Source of the DNA: Allofournierella_A excrementavium
GTDB taxonomy: Bacteria; Bacillota; Clostridia; Oscillospirales; Ruminococcaceae
Direction: 5' to 3'
DNA length: 64,000 nt
Assembly: GCA_019120375.1 (NCBI GenBank)
Contig: DWVE01000025.1
Coordinates: forward strand, 1-64,000
The translations under genes and the position numbers were made by a program. The notes under the pieces are model-generated. The model did not search any database. It was not told the DNA's origin and worked only from the letters and a program-made list of their open reading frames with translations. Every line of letters starts with the position of its first letter. Position 1 is the first letter of the stretch. Shown here piece after piece: positions 56,761 through 64,000 of the stretch.

Positions 56761-57948
56761 ATGGCTCAGATCATCAACCATTCTTTTGATACCATTCCCA
56801 AAAGCTACCTGTTCAGCGAGGTGGCCCGCCGGGTGGCGGCCTTCCGCGCCGCACACCCGGAGAAAGAGCTCATTCCCATGGGCATCGGCGACGTGACCCG
56901 GCCTTTGCGCCGCCCGGTCATCGAAGCGCTGAAAAAGGCCGCCGAGGAGCAGGCCCACGCCGAAAGCTTTCACGGCTACGGCCCCGAGCAGGGCTATGAC
57001 TTTTTGCGGGAGGCGGTGCTGGGCCACTATGCGGGCTTTGGCGTGCACCTTGAAAAAGAGGATGTTTTCATCAGCGACGGAGCCAAGAGCGACCTGGGCA
57101 ACCTGCCGGACCTGTTCTCCGGGAACTGCGTGGTGCTTCTGCCCGACCCGGTGTATCCCGTCTACCGGGATTCCAACCTGATGGCCGGGCGCAGGGTGAC
57201 CTATCTGGCCGCCACCCGCGCCAACGGCTTCGCTCCCCTGCCCGACGAAACCCTGCACGCGGACCTTGTCTATCTGTGCAGCCCGGCGAACCCCACCGGC
57301 GCGGCCTACACCAGAGAGCAGCTGAAGGTCTGGGTGGACTGGGCCCTGGCCAATGACGCGGTCATCCTCTACGACGCGGCCTATGAATGCTTCATCCAGG
57401 ACGACCTGCCCCACAGCATCTACGAAGTGGAGGGCGCGAAGGAGTGCGCCATCGAGGTGTGCAGCCTGAGCAAGACCGCCGGCTTCACCGGCATGCGCTG
57501 CGGCTACACCGTAGTGCCCCACGGCCTTGTGCGGGAGGGGCAGAACCTGCACGATCTGTGGCTGCGCCGCCAGTGCACCAAGATGAACGGCGTGGCCTAC
57601 CCCATCCAGCGGGCCGCCGAGGCGGTGTTCACCCCCGAGGGCATGGCCGCCTGCCGCGAGGACATCGCCGCCTATCTGCGGGCCGCCGCCATCGTGGCGG
57701 ACGCTCTGGACGAGCTGGGCATCTGGTACTGCGGCGGCAAGAACTCCCCCTACATCTGGATGGAGTGCCCCAAGGGGATGGACTCCTGGCAGTTCTTCGA
57801 CGCCCTTTTGGAAAACGCCGGCATCATCGGCACGCCGGGCAGCGGCTTTGGCGAAAACGGCGAAGGCTACTTCCGCCTTTCGGCCTTCTCAGGCGAAGAG
57901 AACGCCCGCGCCGCCATGGAGCGCCTGCGCGCCTGGCTGCAAAGCTGA
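56761..57948 (+). CDS. dapL: LL-diaminopimelate aminotransferase
   Basis: A 395-residue PLP enzyme that makes LL-DAP directly from tetrahydrodipicolinate and glutamate, for lysine and peptidoglycan. The opening IPKSYLFSEVARRVAAFRA and IPMGIGDVTRPL are family hallmarks. YGPEQGYDFLREAV and LCSPANPTGAAYT follow, and the PLP lysine is K238 in SLSKTAGFTGMRCGY. Length is a little under the ~410 typical. AGAAAGGA precedes ATG 56761. It is divergent from glnA and uses glutamate as amino donor. Confidence 0.95.
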   Translation: MAQIINHSFDTIPKSYLFSEVARRVAAFRAAHPEKELIPMGIGDVTRPLRRPVIEALKKAAEEQAHAESFHGYGPEQGYDFLREAVLGHYAGFGVHLEKEDVFISDGAKSDLGNLPDLFSGNCVVLLPDPVYPVYRDSNLMAGRRVTYLAATRANGFAPLPDETLHADLVYLCSPANPTGAAYTREQLKVWVDWALANDAVILYDAAYECFIQDDLPHSIYEVEGAKECAIEVCSLSKTAGFTGMRCGYTVVPHGLVREGQNLHDLWLRRQCTKMNGVAYPIQRAAEAVFTPEGMAACREDIAAYLRAAAIVADALDELGIWYCGGKNSPYIWMECPKGMDSWQFFDALLENAGIIGTPGSGFGENGEGYFRLSAFSGEENARAAMERLRAWLQS

Positions 57949-57968
57949 ATCCCTTCACGGAAAAAGCA

Positions 57969-57998
57969 AGCGCCCCGGAAAACTCCGGGGCGCTCATT
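57969..57998. terminator. Terminator between dapL and pyrG
   Basis: The arms AGCGCCCCGGA (57969-57979) and TCCGGGGCGCT (57984-57994) are followed by CATTTTTT on the plus strand; the minus side is AT-poorer. Confidence 0.82.
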
Positions 57999-58000
57999 TT

Positions 58001-59605
58001 TTATGCGTTCTGATGGCCCAGGGCTGCGGCAACGAAGTCGCGGAAGATGGGCTGGGGCTTGTCGGGCCGGCTCTTGAACTCCGGGTGGTACTGCACGCCC
58101 ACGAAGAAGGGGTGGTCGGGCAGCTCCATGGCCTCCACCAGCCGCCCGTCGGGCGAGAGGCCGCTGAACACCACGCCCGCCTCGCTCAAGGCGGCGCGGA
58201 AGTCATTGCTCACCTCATAGCGGTGGCGGTGGCGCTCGCTGATCATGCTCTGGCCGTAGATGCGGTGGAGCAGGGTGCCGGGCTGCACCGCGCAGGGGTA
58301 GGCCCCCAGCCGCATGGTGCCGCCCTTGGGCAGGTTGCCCTGCTGGTCGGGCATGAGGTCGATGACGCAGGCGTCGCCTTCGGGGTCGAATTCGCGGGAG
58401 TTGGCACCGGGCAGGTTCGCCAGGGCACGGGCAGCGTCGATGACCGCGATCTGCATGCCGAGGCAGATGCCGAAATAGGGCACCTTGTTCCGGCGGGCCC
58501 AGTCCGCCGCCAGCACCATGCCCTCGATGCCCCGCTTGCCAAAACCGCCGGGCACCAGCACGCCGTCCGCCTTTGCCAGGCGCGCGTCCACCGTCTCGGG
58601 AGTGAGGGATTCCGAGTCCACCCAGTCCAGCGTCACGGCGGCGTTGTTGGCATAGCCCGCGTGATTCAGCGCTTCCACCACCGAGAGGTATGCGTCGTGC
58701 AATTCCACATACTTGCCCACGATGGCGATGTTCACCTTTCTTTCCAGACTGCCGATGCGCCGGCAGAGGGCCGACCACTCGGTGAGGTCGGGCTCCCTGG
58801 TCTCAAAGCCCAGCCGCTTGCAGACAAGATCGTCCAGCCCGGCGACGTGGAGCATCAGCGGCACCTCGTAGAGGCTGCCAAGGGTGCGGTTTTCGATGAC
58901 GCAGTCCGGCTCCACGTTGCAGAAGGCGGCCAGCTTTTGCAGGATGCCCTCTTCCAGCGGCTCGTCGCACCGGGCGATGATGACGTCCGGCATGATGCCC
59001 ATGCTCTGCAGCTCCCGCACCGAGTGCTGGGCGGGCTTTGTCTTGTGCTCGCCGGAGCACTTGAGCCAGGGCACCAACACCACATGGAGGAACATGCAGT
59101 TCTCCCGCCCTTTTTCCCGGCTGATCTGGCGCAGCGCCTCCAAAAAGGGCTGGCTCTCGATGTCGCCGATGGTGCCGCCGATCTCGGTGATGACCACATC
59201 CGCGCCGGTGTAGTCGCCCAGGCCGTAGACGAACTGCTTGATCTCCCCGGTGATGTGGGGGATGGTCTGCACCGTGCGGCCCAGATACTCCCCCGCCCGC
59301 TCCTTGTGCAGCACGTTCCAGTAGACCCGGCCGCTGGTGAGGTTGGACAGCTTGTTCAGGTCCTCGTCGATGAACCGCTCATAGTGGCCCAGGTCCAGGT
59401 CGGTCTCCACGCCGTCCTCGGTGACGAACACCTCACCGTGCTGATACGGGCTCATGGTGCCGGGGTCAACGTTGATGTAGGGGTCCAGCTTCTGGGCGGC
59501 CACCTTGAGGCCCCGCTGTTTCAGCAGCCGGCCAAGGCTGGCCGCGCTGATGCCCTTGCCCAGGCCGGACACCACGCCGCCGGTGACGAAAATATGCTTT
59601 GCCAT
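58001..59605 (-). CDS. pyrG: CTP synthase
   Basis: A 534-residue enzyme aminating UTP with glutamine-derived ammonia. The N-terminal synthase domain has IFVTGGVVSGLGKGISAASLG and LDPYINVDPGTMSPYQHGEV. The C-terminal glutaminase has FGICLGMQIAVID with the nucleophile Cys and VQYHPEFKSRP with the His-Glu pair. AGAGGTGG precedes ATG 59605. The leader contains a consensus promoter and then an intrinsic terminator, the layout of the Bacillus subtilis pyrG attenuator. Confidence 0.97.
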   Translation of the reverse strand: MAKHIFVTGGVVSGLGKGISAASLGRLLKQRGLKVAAQKLDPYINVDPGTMSPYQHGEVFVTEDGVETDLDLGHYERFIDEDLNKLSNLTSGRVYWNVLHKERAGEYLGRTVQTIPHITGEIKQFVYGLGDYTGADVVITEIGGTIGDIESQPFLEALRQISREKGRENCMFLHVVLVPWLKCSGEHKTKPAQHSVRELQSMGIMPDVIIARCDEPLEEGILQKLAAFCNVEPDCVIENRTLGSLYEVPLMLHVAGLDDLVCKRLGFETREPDLTEWSALCRRIGSLERKVNIAIVGKYVELHDAYLSVVEALNHAGYANNAAVTLDWVDSESLTPETVDARLAKADGVLVPGGFGKRGIEGMVLAADWARRNKVPYFGICLGMQIAVIDAARALANLPGANSREFDPEGDACVIDLMPDQQGNLPKGGTMRLGAYPCAVQPGTLLHRIYGQSMISERHRHRYEVSNDFRAALSEAGVVFSGLSPDGRLVEAMELPDHPFFVGVQYHPEFKSRPDKPQPIFRDFVAAALGHQNA

Positions 59606-59638
59606 AGAAAATTCCACCTCTGCTCCCTGCGCTTTTGC

Positions 59639-59693
59639 AAAAAAAGAGAGGGCGTCCATCACCCCGCCGAAAACGACGGAGCGATGGACGCCC
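59639..59693 (-). terminator. Attenuator hairpin in the pyrG leader
   Basis: The arms GGGCGTCCATC (59650-59660) and GATGGACGCCC (59683-59693) pair perfectly around a 22-base loop. On the minus strand they are followed by TCTCTTTTTTT. It lies downstream of the pyrG promoter and about 12 bases after the predicted start of transcription. It could also end glnN transcripts arriving from upstream. Confidence 0.8.
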
Positions 59694-59711
59694 TTGTCCT
59701 AACGAAGAGTC

Positions 59712-59740
59712 ATTATAAGCCCGGCGCGGGGGTTTGTCAA
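59712..59740 (-). promoter_or_regulatory. Consensus promoter of pyrG
   Basis: On the minus strand TTGACA (complement of 59735-59740), 17 bases, then TATAAT (complement of 59712-59717): both hexamers are perfect. Confidence 0.88.
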
Positions 59741-59747
59741 CGGGAAA

Positions 59748-61847
59748 TCACACGGAGAACAGCAGTTCGCTGTAATCGGGATAGGGCAGCGCACCGGCGG
59801 GCAGATAGACTTCGGCGGCGTCCGCCAGACTGCGCACATCGTCCATTGCGGGCAGCACCTCGTCGTGATAGAACCAGGCGGCTTCCTGCCCGTTGCCCAG
59901 GGCCTCGGCTTTGGCCAGCGCCTCTTCCAGCTTGCTCTGGGCGGCGTCGATCTTGCCGTAGCTTGCGGCCAGCTGTTCCAGCCGGGTTTGCAGCGCCGCG
60001 CAGGAGGCGGCGGGAGCCGCCGCCTTGCAGCCGTTGATGGAGGCGGCAAGGTGGTCCATGGAATCCAGCACTGCGGGCAGGAACTGGCCGCGCACCATCA
60101 TGCCCATGGTCTTTGCCTCCACGTGCAGGGTCTTGCAGTAGTTCTCCAGCAGGATGGCGTAGCGGGAGCGCACCTCGCCCTCGGTGAAGATGTGGTGGGC
60201 GGTGAACAGGCGGATGTTCTTTTCCGCCACCATGCAGGGCAGGGCCTCCGGGGTGGAGCGCAGGTTGTAAAGCCCCCTTCTTTCCGCCTCGGCCACCCAC
60301 TCGTCGGTGTAGCCGTTGCCGTTGAAGATGACCTTCTTGTGCTTTTTGATGGCGCGCTTGACCAGCTCGTGCACGGCGGCGTCCATCCCGTCGGGGGCGG
60401 CGTCCTTCAGCTCGTCGTAGAACTCCCGCAGGGCCTGGGCCACGGCGGTGTTCAGCACCACGTTGGGGCCGGACACCGACAAAGACGAGCCGGGCATGCG
60501 GAACTCGAACTTGTTGCCGGTGAAGGCGAAGGGGCTGGTGCGGTTGCGGTCGGTGGTGTCCTTGAAGAACTGGGGGATGACCGACGTGCCCATCTGCATG
60601 GCCACCTTCTCCTGCTTGCCGAAATACTCGTCGTTCTCGATGGATTTCAGCACGGCGGTGAGCTCGTCGCCCAGGAACACCGACACGATGGCCGGCGGCG
60701 CTTCGTTGGCGCCCAGGCGGTGGTCGTTGCCGGCGGTGGCCACCGACACCCGCAGAAGGTCGGCGTACTCGTCCACCGCCTTGATGACCGCCATCAGGAA
60801 CACCAGGAACTTGGTGTTCTCGGCGGGGGTGCGGCCGGGATAGAGCAGGTTCGCTCCGGTGTTGGTGATGAGGGACCAGTTGTTGTGCTTGCCGGAGCCG
60901 TTGATGCCCTCGAAGGGCTTTTCGTGGAGCAGGCAGGTCAGGCCGTGGCGGTCGGCCACCAGCTTCATCATCTCCATGGTCAGCTGGTTGTGGTCCACGG
61001 CGATGTTGGCGGTGTCGTACACCGGGGCCAGCTCGTGCTGGGCGGGGGCCACCTCGTTGTGCTTGGTCTTGGCGGGCACCCCCAGCTTCCACAGCTCCTC
61101 GTCCAGGTCGTGCATGAAGGCCGCCACGCGGGGGCGCAGCGCGCCGAAGTAGTGGTCCTCCATCTCCTGCCCCTTCGGCGCGGACGCGCCCAGCAGGGTG
61201 CGGCCGGTGAAGACCAGGTCTTTGCGCTTTTCAAAGAGGGCCTTGTCCACCAGGAAATACTCCTGCTCCGGGCCGATGGTGGTGGACACGCTGGTCACCG
61301 CCTCGTCCCCCAGCAGGTGCAGGATGCGCACCGCCTCATGGCTCAAGGTCTCCATCGAGCGCAGGAGGGGGGTCTTTTTGTCCAGCGCCTCACCGCTGTA
61401 AGAGCAGAAGGCGGTGGGGATGTAGAGGGTGCCGTCCTTGATGAAGGCGGGGCTCGTGGGGTCCCATGCGGTGTAGCCCCGGGCCTCGAAGGTGGCGCGC
61501 AGGCCGCCGGAGGGGAAGCTGGACGCGTCCGGCTCGCCCTTGATGAGCTCCTTGCCGGAAAAATCCATGATGACCTCGCCGTTCCCCACCGGGGAGATGA
61601 AGCTGTCGTGCTTTTCGGCGGTGAAGCCGGTCATGGGCTGGAACCAGTGGGTGAAATGGGTGGCGCCGTGCTCCACGGCCCACTCCTTCATGGCCACCGC
61701 CACCGCGTTGGCCACGCTGCGCTCCAGCGGCAGGTTCTCGTCGATGGTCCTGCGCAGGGCTTTGTAAACGTCCTTGGGCAGCTTTTCCCGCATAACGCGG
61801 TCGCCAAACACCAGACTGCCGTACAGTTCAGGCACATTCTTCGTCAT
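59748..61847 (-). CDS. glnN: Glutamine synthetase type III
   Basis: A 699-residue GSIII, the large hexameric-ring-pair class found in Bacteroidetes, cyanobacteria and some Clostridia. Landmarks are VFGDRVMREKLPK near the start, HFTHWFQPMTGFTAEKHDSF, TIGPEQEYFLVD (metal site), KTKHNEVAPAQHELAPVYD, INGSGKHNNWSL and GNDHRLGANEAPPA, all GSIII-specific. The C-terminal ~100 residues form a helical domain. AAGGAG precedes ATG 61847. It is divergent from gltB and has a terminator-type hairpin in its leader. Confidence 0.97.
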   Translation of the reverse strand: MTKNVPELYGSLVFGDRVMREKLPKDVYKALRRTIDENLPLERSVANAVAVAMKEWAVEHGATHFTHWFQPMTGFTAEKHDSFISPVGNGEVIMDFSGKELIKGEPDASSFPSGGLRATFEARGYTAWDPTSPAFIKDGTLYIPTAFCSYSGEALDKKTPLLRSMETLSHEAVRILHLLGDEAVTSVSTTIGPEQEYFLVDKALFEKRKDLVFTGRTLLGASAPKGQEMEDHYFGALRPRVAAFMHDLDEELWKLGVPAKTKHNEVAPAQHELAPVYDTANIAVDHNQLTMEMMKLVADRHGLTCLLHEKPFEGINGSGKHNNWSLITNTGANLLYPGRTPAENTKFLVFLMAVIKAVDEYADLLRVSVATAGNDHRLGANEAPPAIVSVFLGDELTAVLKSIENDEYFGKQEKVAMQMGTSVIPQFFKDTTDRNRTSPFAFTGNKFEFRMPGSSLSVSGPNVVLNTAVAQALREFYDELKDAAPDGMDAAVHELVKRAIKKHKKVIFNGNGYTDEWVAEAERRGLYNLRSTPEALPCMVAEKNIRLFTAHHIFTEGEVRSRYAILLENYCKTLHVEAKTMGMMVRGQFLPAVLDSMDHLAASINGCKAAAPAASCAALQTRLEQLAASYGKIDAAQSKLEEALAKAEALGNGQEAAWFYHDEVLPAMDDVRSLADAAEVYLPAGALPYPDYSELLFSV

Positions 61848-61884
61848 ATAACAGCTCTCCTTTCCCCTTTTGCGCCTTAAGGCA

Positions 61885-61929
61885 CAAAAAAGCGGCGCTC
61901 CCGGATGAAGCCTCATCCGAAAGCGCCGT
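61885..61929 (-). terminator. Attenuator hairpin in the glnN leader
   Basis: The outer arms CGGCGCT (61893-61899) and AGCGCCG (61922-61928) enclose GGATGA/TCATCC. On the minus strand they are followed by TTTTTTGTG. The hairpin starts roughly 11 bases after the predicted transcript start. The nearest upstream gene is divergent. Confidence 0.78.
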
Positions 61930-61946
61930 TGCTTTCCATGGCTGCA

Positions 61947-61974
61947 ATTGTACTCGTTTTTTCCGCCTTGTCAA
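61947..61974 (-). promoter_or_regulatory. Promoter of glnN
   Basis: On the minus strand TTGACA (complement of 61969-61974), 16 bases, then TACAAT (complement of 61947-61952). Confidence 0.75.
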
Positions 61975-62134
61975 CACCTTTTTTTGCTGCCCGCAGCACC
62001 TTCGCCCCTGCCCGCCGTGCCGCCTTTGGCCCGGCTTTAATGTATTTTTTACCGCTTTAGTGCGGCAAATCGCTAAAACAGCCCGGCTTTTGCGCCCGGA
62101 ATTTTTCACAAAACGCCGATTCTTGCAAAACCGC

Positions 62135-62164
62135 TTTACAAACCCGGGGCCCCGGGCGTATCAT
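62135..62164 (+). promoter_or_regulatory. Promoter of gltB
   Basis: TTTACA (62135-62140), 18 bases, then TATCAT (62159-62164). The spacer contains the perfect palindrome CCCGGGGCCCCGGG (62143-62156), a possible regulator site. Confidence 0.5.
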
Positions 62165-62171
62165 AAAACAC

Positions 62172-62227
62172 GACAAAGGCGTCAAAGCTCCCTGCAAGAG
62201 GGGGTTTTGACGCCTTTGTCTTTTTTT
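62172..62227 (+). terminator. Attenuator hairpin in the gltB leader
   Basis: The arms GACAAAGGCGTCAAA (62172-62186) and TTTGACGCCTTTGTC (62206-62220) are a perfect 15-base inverted repeat followed by TTTTTTTATTT. It starts at about the first transcribed base and ends 25 bases before the gltB ATG. Confidence 0.8.
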
Positions 62228-62252
62228 ATTTCGCAAATCGGGAGGTACCGCC

Positions 62253-64000
62253 ATGAAAACACCCGGCAGCCAGGGCCTTTACTGCCCGCAATTCGAGCAC
62301 GACAACTGCGGCATCGGCGCCGTTGTGGACATTCACGGCCGCAAGAGCCACCAGACGGTGGCCGACGCGCTGACCATCGTGGAACATCTGGAGCACCGCG
62401 CGGGCAAGGACGCCGAGGGCAAGACCGGCGACGGCGTGGGCATCCTCACCCAGGTTCCCCACAAATTCTTCTGCAAGGTGTGCGCCGGGCTGGGCATCTC
62501 CATCGGCGGCGAGCGGGAATACGGCGTGGGCATGTTCTTTCTGCCCCAGAACGAGCTGGCCCGCCGTCAGGCTCAGAAGATGTTCGAGGTCATCGTGGAA
62601 AAAGAAGGCCTGGAATTTCTGGGCTGGCGGATGGTGCCGGTGCGGCCCTCGGTGCTGGGCCACCGGGCGCGGGACTGCATGCCGGTGATCTGCCAGGGCT
62701 TTGTGAAAAAGCCGGAGGACGTGCCCATGGGCCTTGCCTTTGACCGCAGGCTTTACATCGTGCGGCGGGTCTTTGAGCAGAGCAACGAGGGCAGCTATGT
62801 GGTGAGCCTTTCCAGCCGGACCATCGTCTACAAAGGCATGTTCCTGGTAGGGCAGCTGCGCACCTTCTTTGACGATCTGCGGGACGAGGACTATGCGTCC
62901 GCCATTGCCATCGTGCACTCCCGCTTTTCCACCAACACCGACCCCAGCTGGGAGCGGGCCCATCCCAACCGCTTCATCGTGCACAACGGCGAGATCAACA
63001 CCATCCGGGGCAACGCCGACAAGATGCTGGCCCGGGAGGAGACCATGAGCGCCCCCGCCTTCAGCGCCGACGACATCACCCGGGTGCTGCCGGTGGTGGA
63101 CACCACCGGCTCCGACTCCGCCATGCTGGACAACACCCTGGAATTCCTGGTGATGAGCGGCATGGACCTGCCGCTGGCGGTGATGGTGGCCATCCCCGAG
63201 CCCTGGAGCCACAACGACACCATCAGCCAGCGGCGGCGGGATTTTTACCAGTACTACGCCACCATGATGGAGCCCTGGGACGGCCCGGCCTCCATCCTGT
63301 TCAGCGACGGCGACGTGATGGGCGCGGTGCTGGACCGCAACGGCCTGCGCCCCAGCCGCTATGTCATCACCGACGACGGGCGGCTCATCCTCTCCTCCGA
63401 GGTGGGCGTGCTGGCGCTGGACGAAGGGCACATCCTCAAAAAGGAGCGGCTGCATCCGGGCAGGATGCTGCTGGTGGACCTTGCCAAAGGCGCGGTGCTC
63501 AGCGACGACGAGGTGAAGGAGCGCTACGCCGGAAGGGAGCCCTACGGCGAATGGCTGGACTCGAACCTTCTGCACCTGAGCGACCTGCATGTGCCCAATC
63601 AAAAAGTGCCCGCCCTCACCGGCGAGGAGTGCGCTCGGCTGCAAAAGGCCTTCGGCTACACCTGGGAGGAATACCGGGATTCGGTGTGCTCCATGGCTCT
63701 GAACGGCGCCGAGCCCATCGGCGCCATGGGCGCAGACACGCCGCTGGCGGTGCTCTCGGGGCAGTATCAGCCGCTGTTCAACTATTTCCGGCAGATGTTC
63801 GCCCAGGTGACCAACCCCCCCATCGACGCGCTGCGGGAAAAAATCGTCACCTCCACCGCTGTGTACGCGGGCAAGAACGGCAATCTTTTGCAGGAAAGCG
63901 CCGACAACTGCCACGTGCTGAAGATCGAAAACCCCATCCTCAGCGACCTGGACCTTTTGAAGATAAAAGCCATGGACCGCCCCGGCTTCAAGGTGGCGGT
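62253..64000 (+). CDS. gltB: Glutamate synthase large subunit, 5' part
   Basis: The N-terminal 582 residues are visible; the gene runs off the right edge. Glutamate synthase converts glutamine and 2-oxoglutarate to two glutamates. After a short propeptide the class II glutaminase begins with nucleophile C19 in HDNCGIGAVVD. HSRFSTNTDPSWERAHPNRFIVHNGEINT, with VVDTTGSDSAMLDN and MEPWDGPASILFSDG, are GATase2 hallmarks of GltB. The start of the central domain follows from about residue 450. GGGAGG precedes ATG 62253. It forms the GS/GOGAT cycle with the adjacent glnN and glnA. Confidence 0.97.
   Translation, partial: MKTPGSQGLYCPQFEHDNCGIGAVVDIHGRKSHQTVADALTIVEHLEHRAGKDAEGKTGDGVGILTQVPHKFFCKVCAGLGISIGGEREYGVGMFFLPQNELARRQAQKMFEVIVEKEGLEFLGWRMVPVRPSVLGHRARDCMPVICQGFVKKPEDVPMGLAFDRRLYIVRRVFEQSNEGSYVVSLSSRTIVYKGMFLVGQLRTFFDDLRDEDYASAIAIVHSRFSTNTDPSWERAHPNRFIVHNGEINTIRGNADKMLAREETMSAPAFSADDITRVLPVVDTTGSDSAMLDNTLEFLVMSGMDLPLAVMVAIPEPWSHNDTISQRRRDFYQYYATMMEPWDGPASILFSDGDVMGAVLDRNGLRPSRYVITDDGRLILSSEVGVLALDEGHILKKERLHPGRMLLVDLAKGAVLSDDEVKERYAGREPYGEWLDSNLLHLSDLHVPNQKVPALTGEECARLQKAFGYTWEEYRDSVCSMALNGAEPIGAMGADTPLAVLSGQYQPLFNYFRQMFAQVTNPPIDALREKIVTSTAVYAGKNGNLLQESADNCHVLKIENPILSDLDLLKIKAMDRPGFKVA

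Larger units (their letters stand above)
61848..62252. promoter_or_regulatory. Divergent control region between glnN and gltB
   Basis: This 405-base gap carries both promoters and both leader hairpins (listed separately). The central part (about 61975-62134) is AT-rich and holds CCGCTTTAGTGCGG (62052-62065), a small hairpin, and CCCGGCTTTTGCGCCCGG around 62083. No coding potential is seen. Sites for a nitrogen regulator may lie here; none can be named. Confidence 0.5.

Overview
The window reads as a chromosomal segment of a GC-rich, endospore-forming Clostridia bacterium, most likely of the Oscillospiraceae/Ruminococcaceae type from a gut habitat. The sporulation genes (spoIIGA-sigE, sigG, yqfC-yqfD, ylbJ, ymxH), LL-diaminopimelate aminotransferase, type III glutamine synthetase, Na+-pump decarboxylase subunits and the galacto-N-biose/lacto-N-biose phosphorylase with its kinase all fit that lineage. 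The taxonomy is inferred from gene content only. I saw no prophage, insertion sequence, CRISPR array or rRNA.

Layout. 1-3.2 kb: mucin/milk-glycan disaccharide use (GH112 phosphorylase, AraC regulator, N-acetylhexosamine 1-kinase). 3.3-5.0 kb: beta and gamma subunits of a Na+-translocating decarboxylase. 5.2-11.5 kb: MreB-like protein, ComF, RecD2, LTA-synthase-like sulfatase and YlmC/YmxH. 11.7-15.9 kb: HAD phosphatase, the sporulation sigma locus and a small orphan protein. 15.9-23.9 kb: a nine-gene leftward operon, yqfC-yqfD-phoH-ybeY-dgkA-era-yqzL-recO-mutS2. 24-31.4 kb: ylbJ, a four-Cys protein, tRNA-Thr, an antiporter/TetR pair, an AraC/binding-protein pair, RlmD and a GNAT. 31.4-45.4 kb: a lipoprotein, LMW phosphatase, BlaI/M56 sensor, MATE pump, an ABC importer with FmdE behind a structured leader RNA, and MarR with two ABC exporters. 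45.5-49.6 kb: smpB-recR-ybaB-dnaX-SRP RNA and PduL. 49.8-52.3 kb: UDG, a DUF3788-like protein and an EFR1-type ferredoxin. 51.7-64 kb: a glutamine-centred region.

The right-hand 13 kb is the most coherent and unusual part. It holds a type I-like glutamine synthetase with an ANTAR RNA-binding regulator, an N-acetyl-sugar amidotransferase with dedicated HisF-like and HisH proteins, dapL, CTP synthase, type III glutamine synthetase and the start of glutamate synthase. These genes make glutamine, use it, or recycle its nitrogen. The promoters of glnA, pyrG, glnN and gltB are each followed almost immediately by a strong terminator-type hairpin that lies before the ribosome binding site. The dapL leader has two competing helices. 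A 17-bp-arm terminator separates the ANTAR gene from the amidotransferase trio. This looks like a local regulon controlled by transcription attenuation at the very 5' end of the mRNAs, with the ANTAR protein as a plausible but unproven antiterminator.
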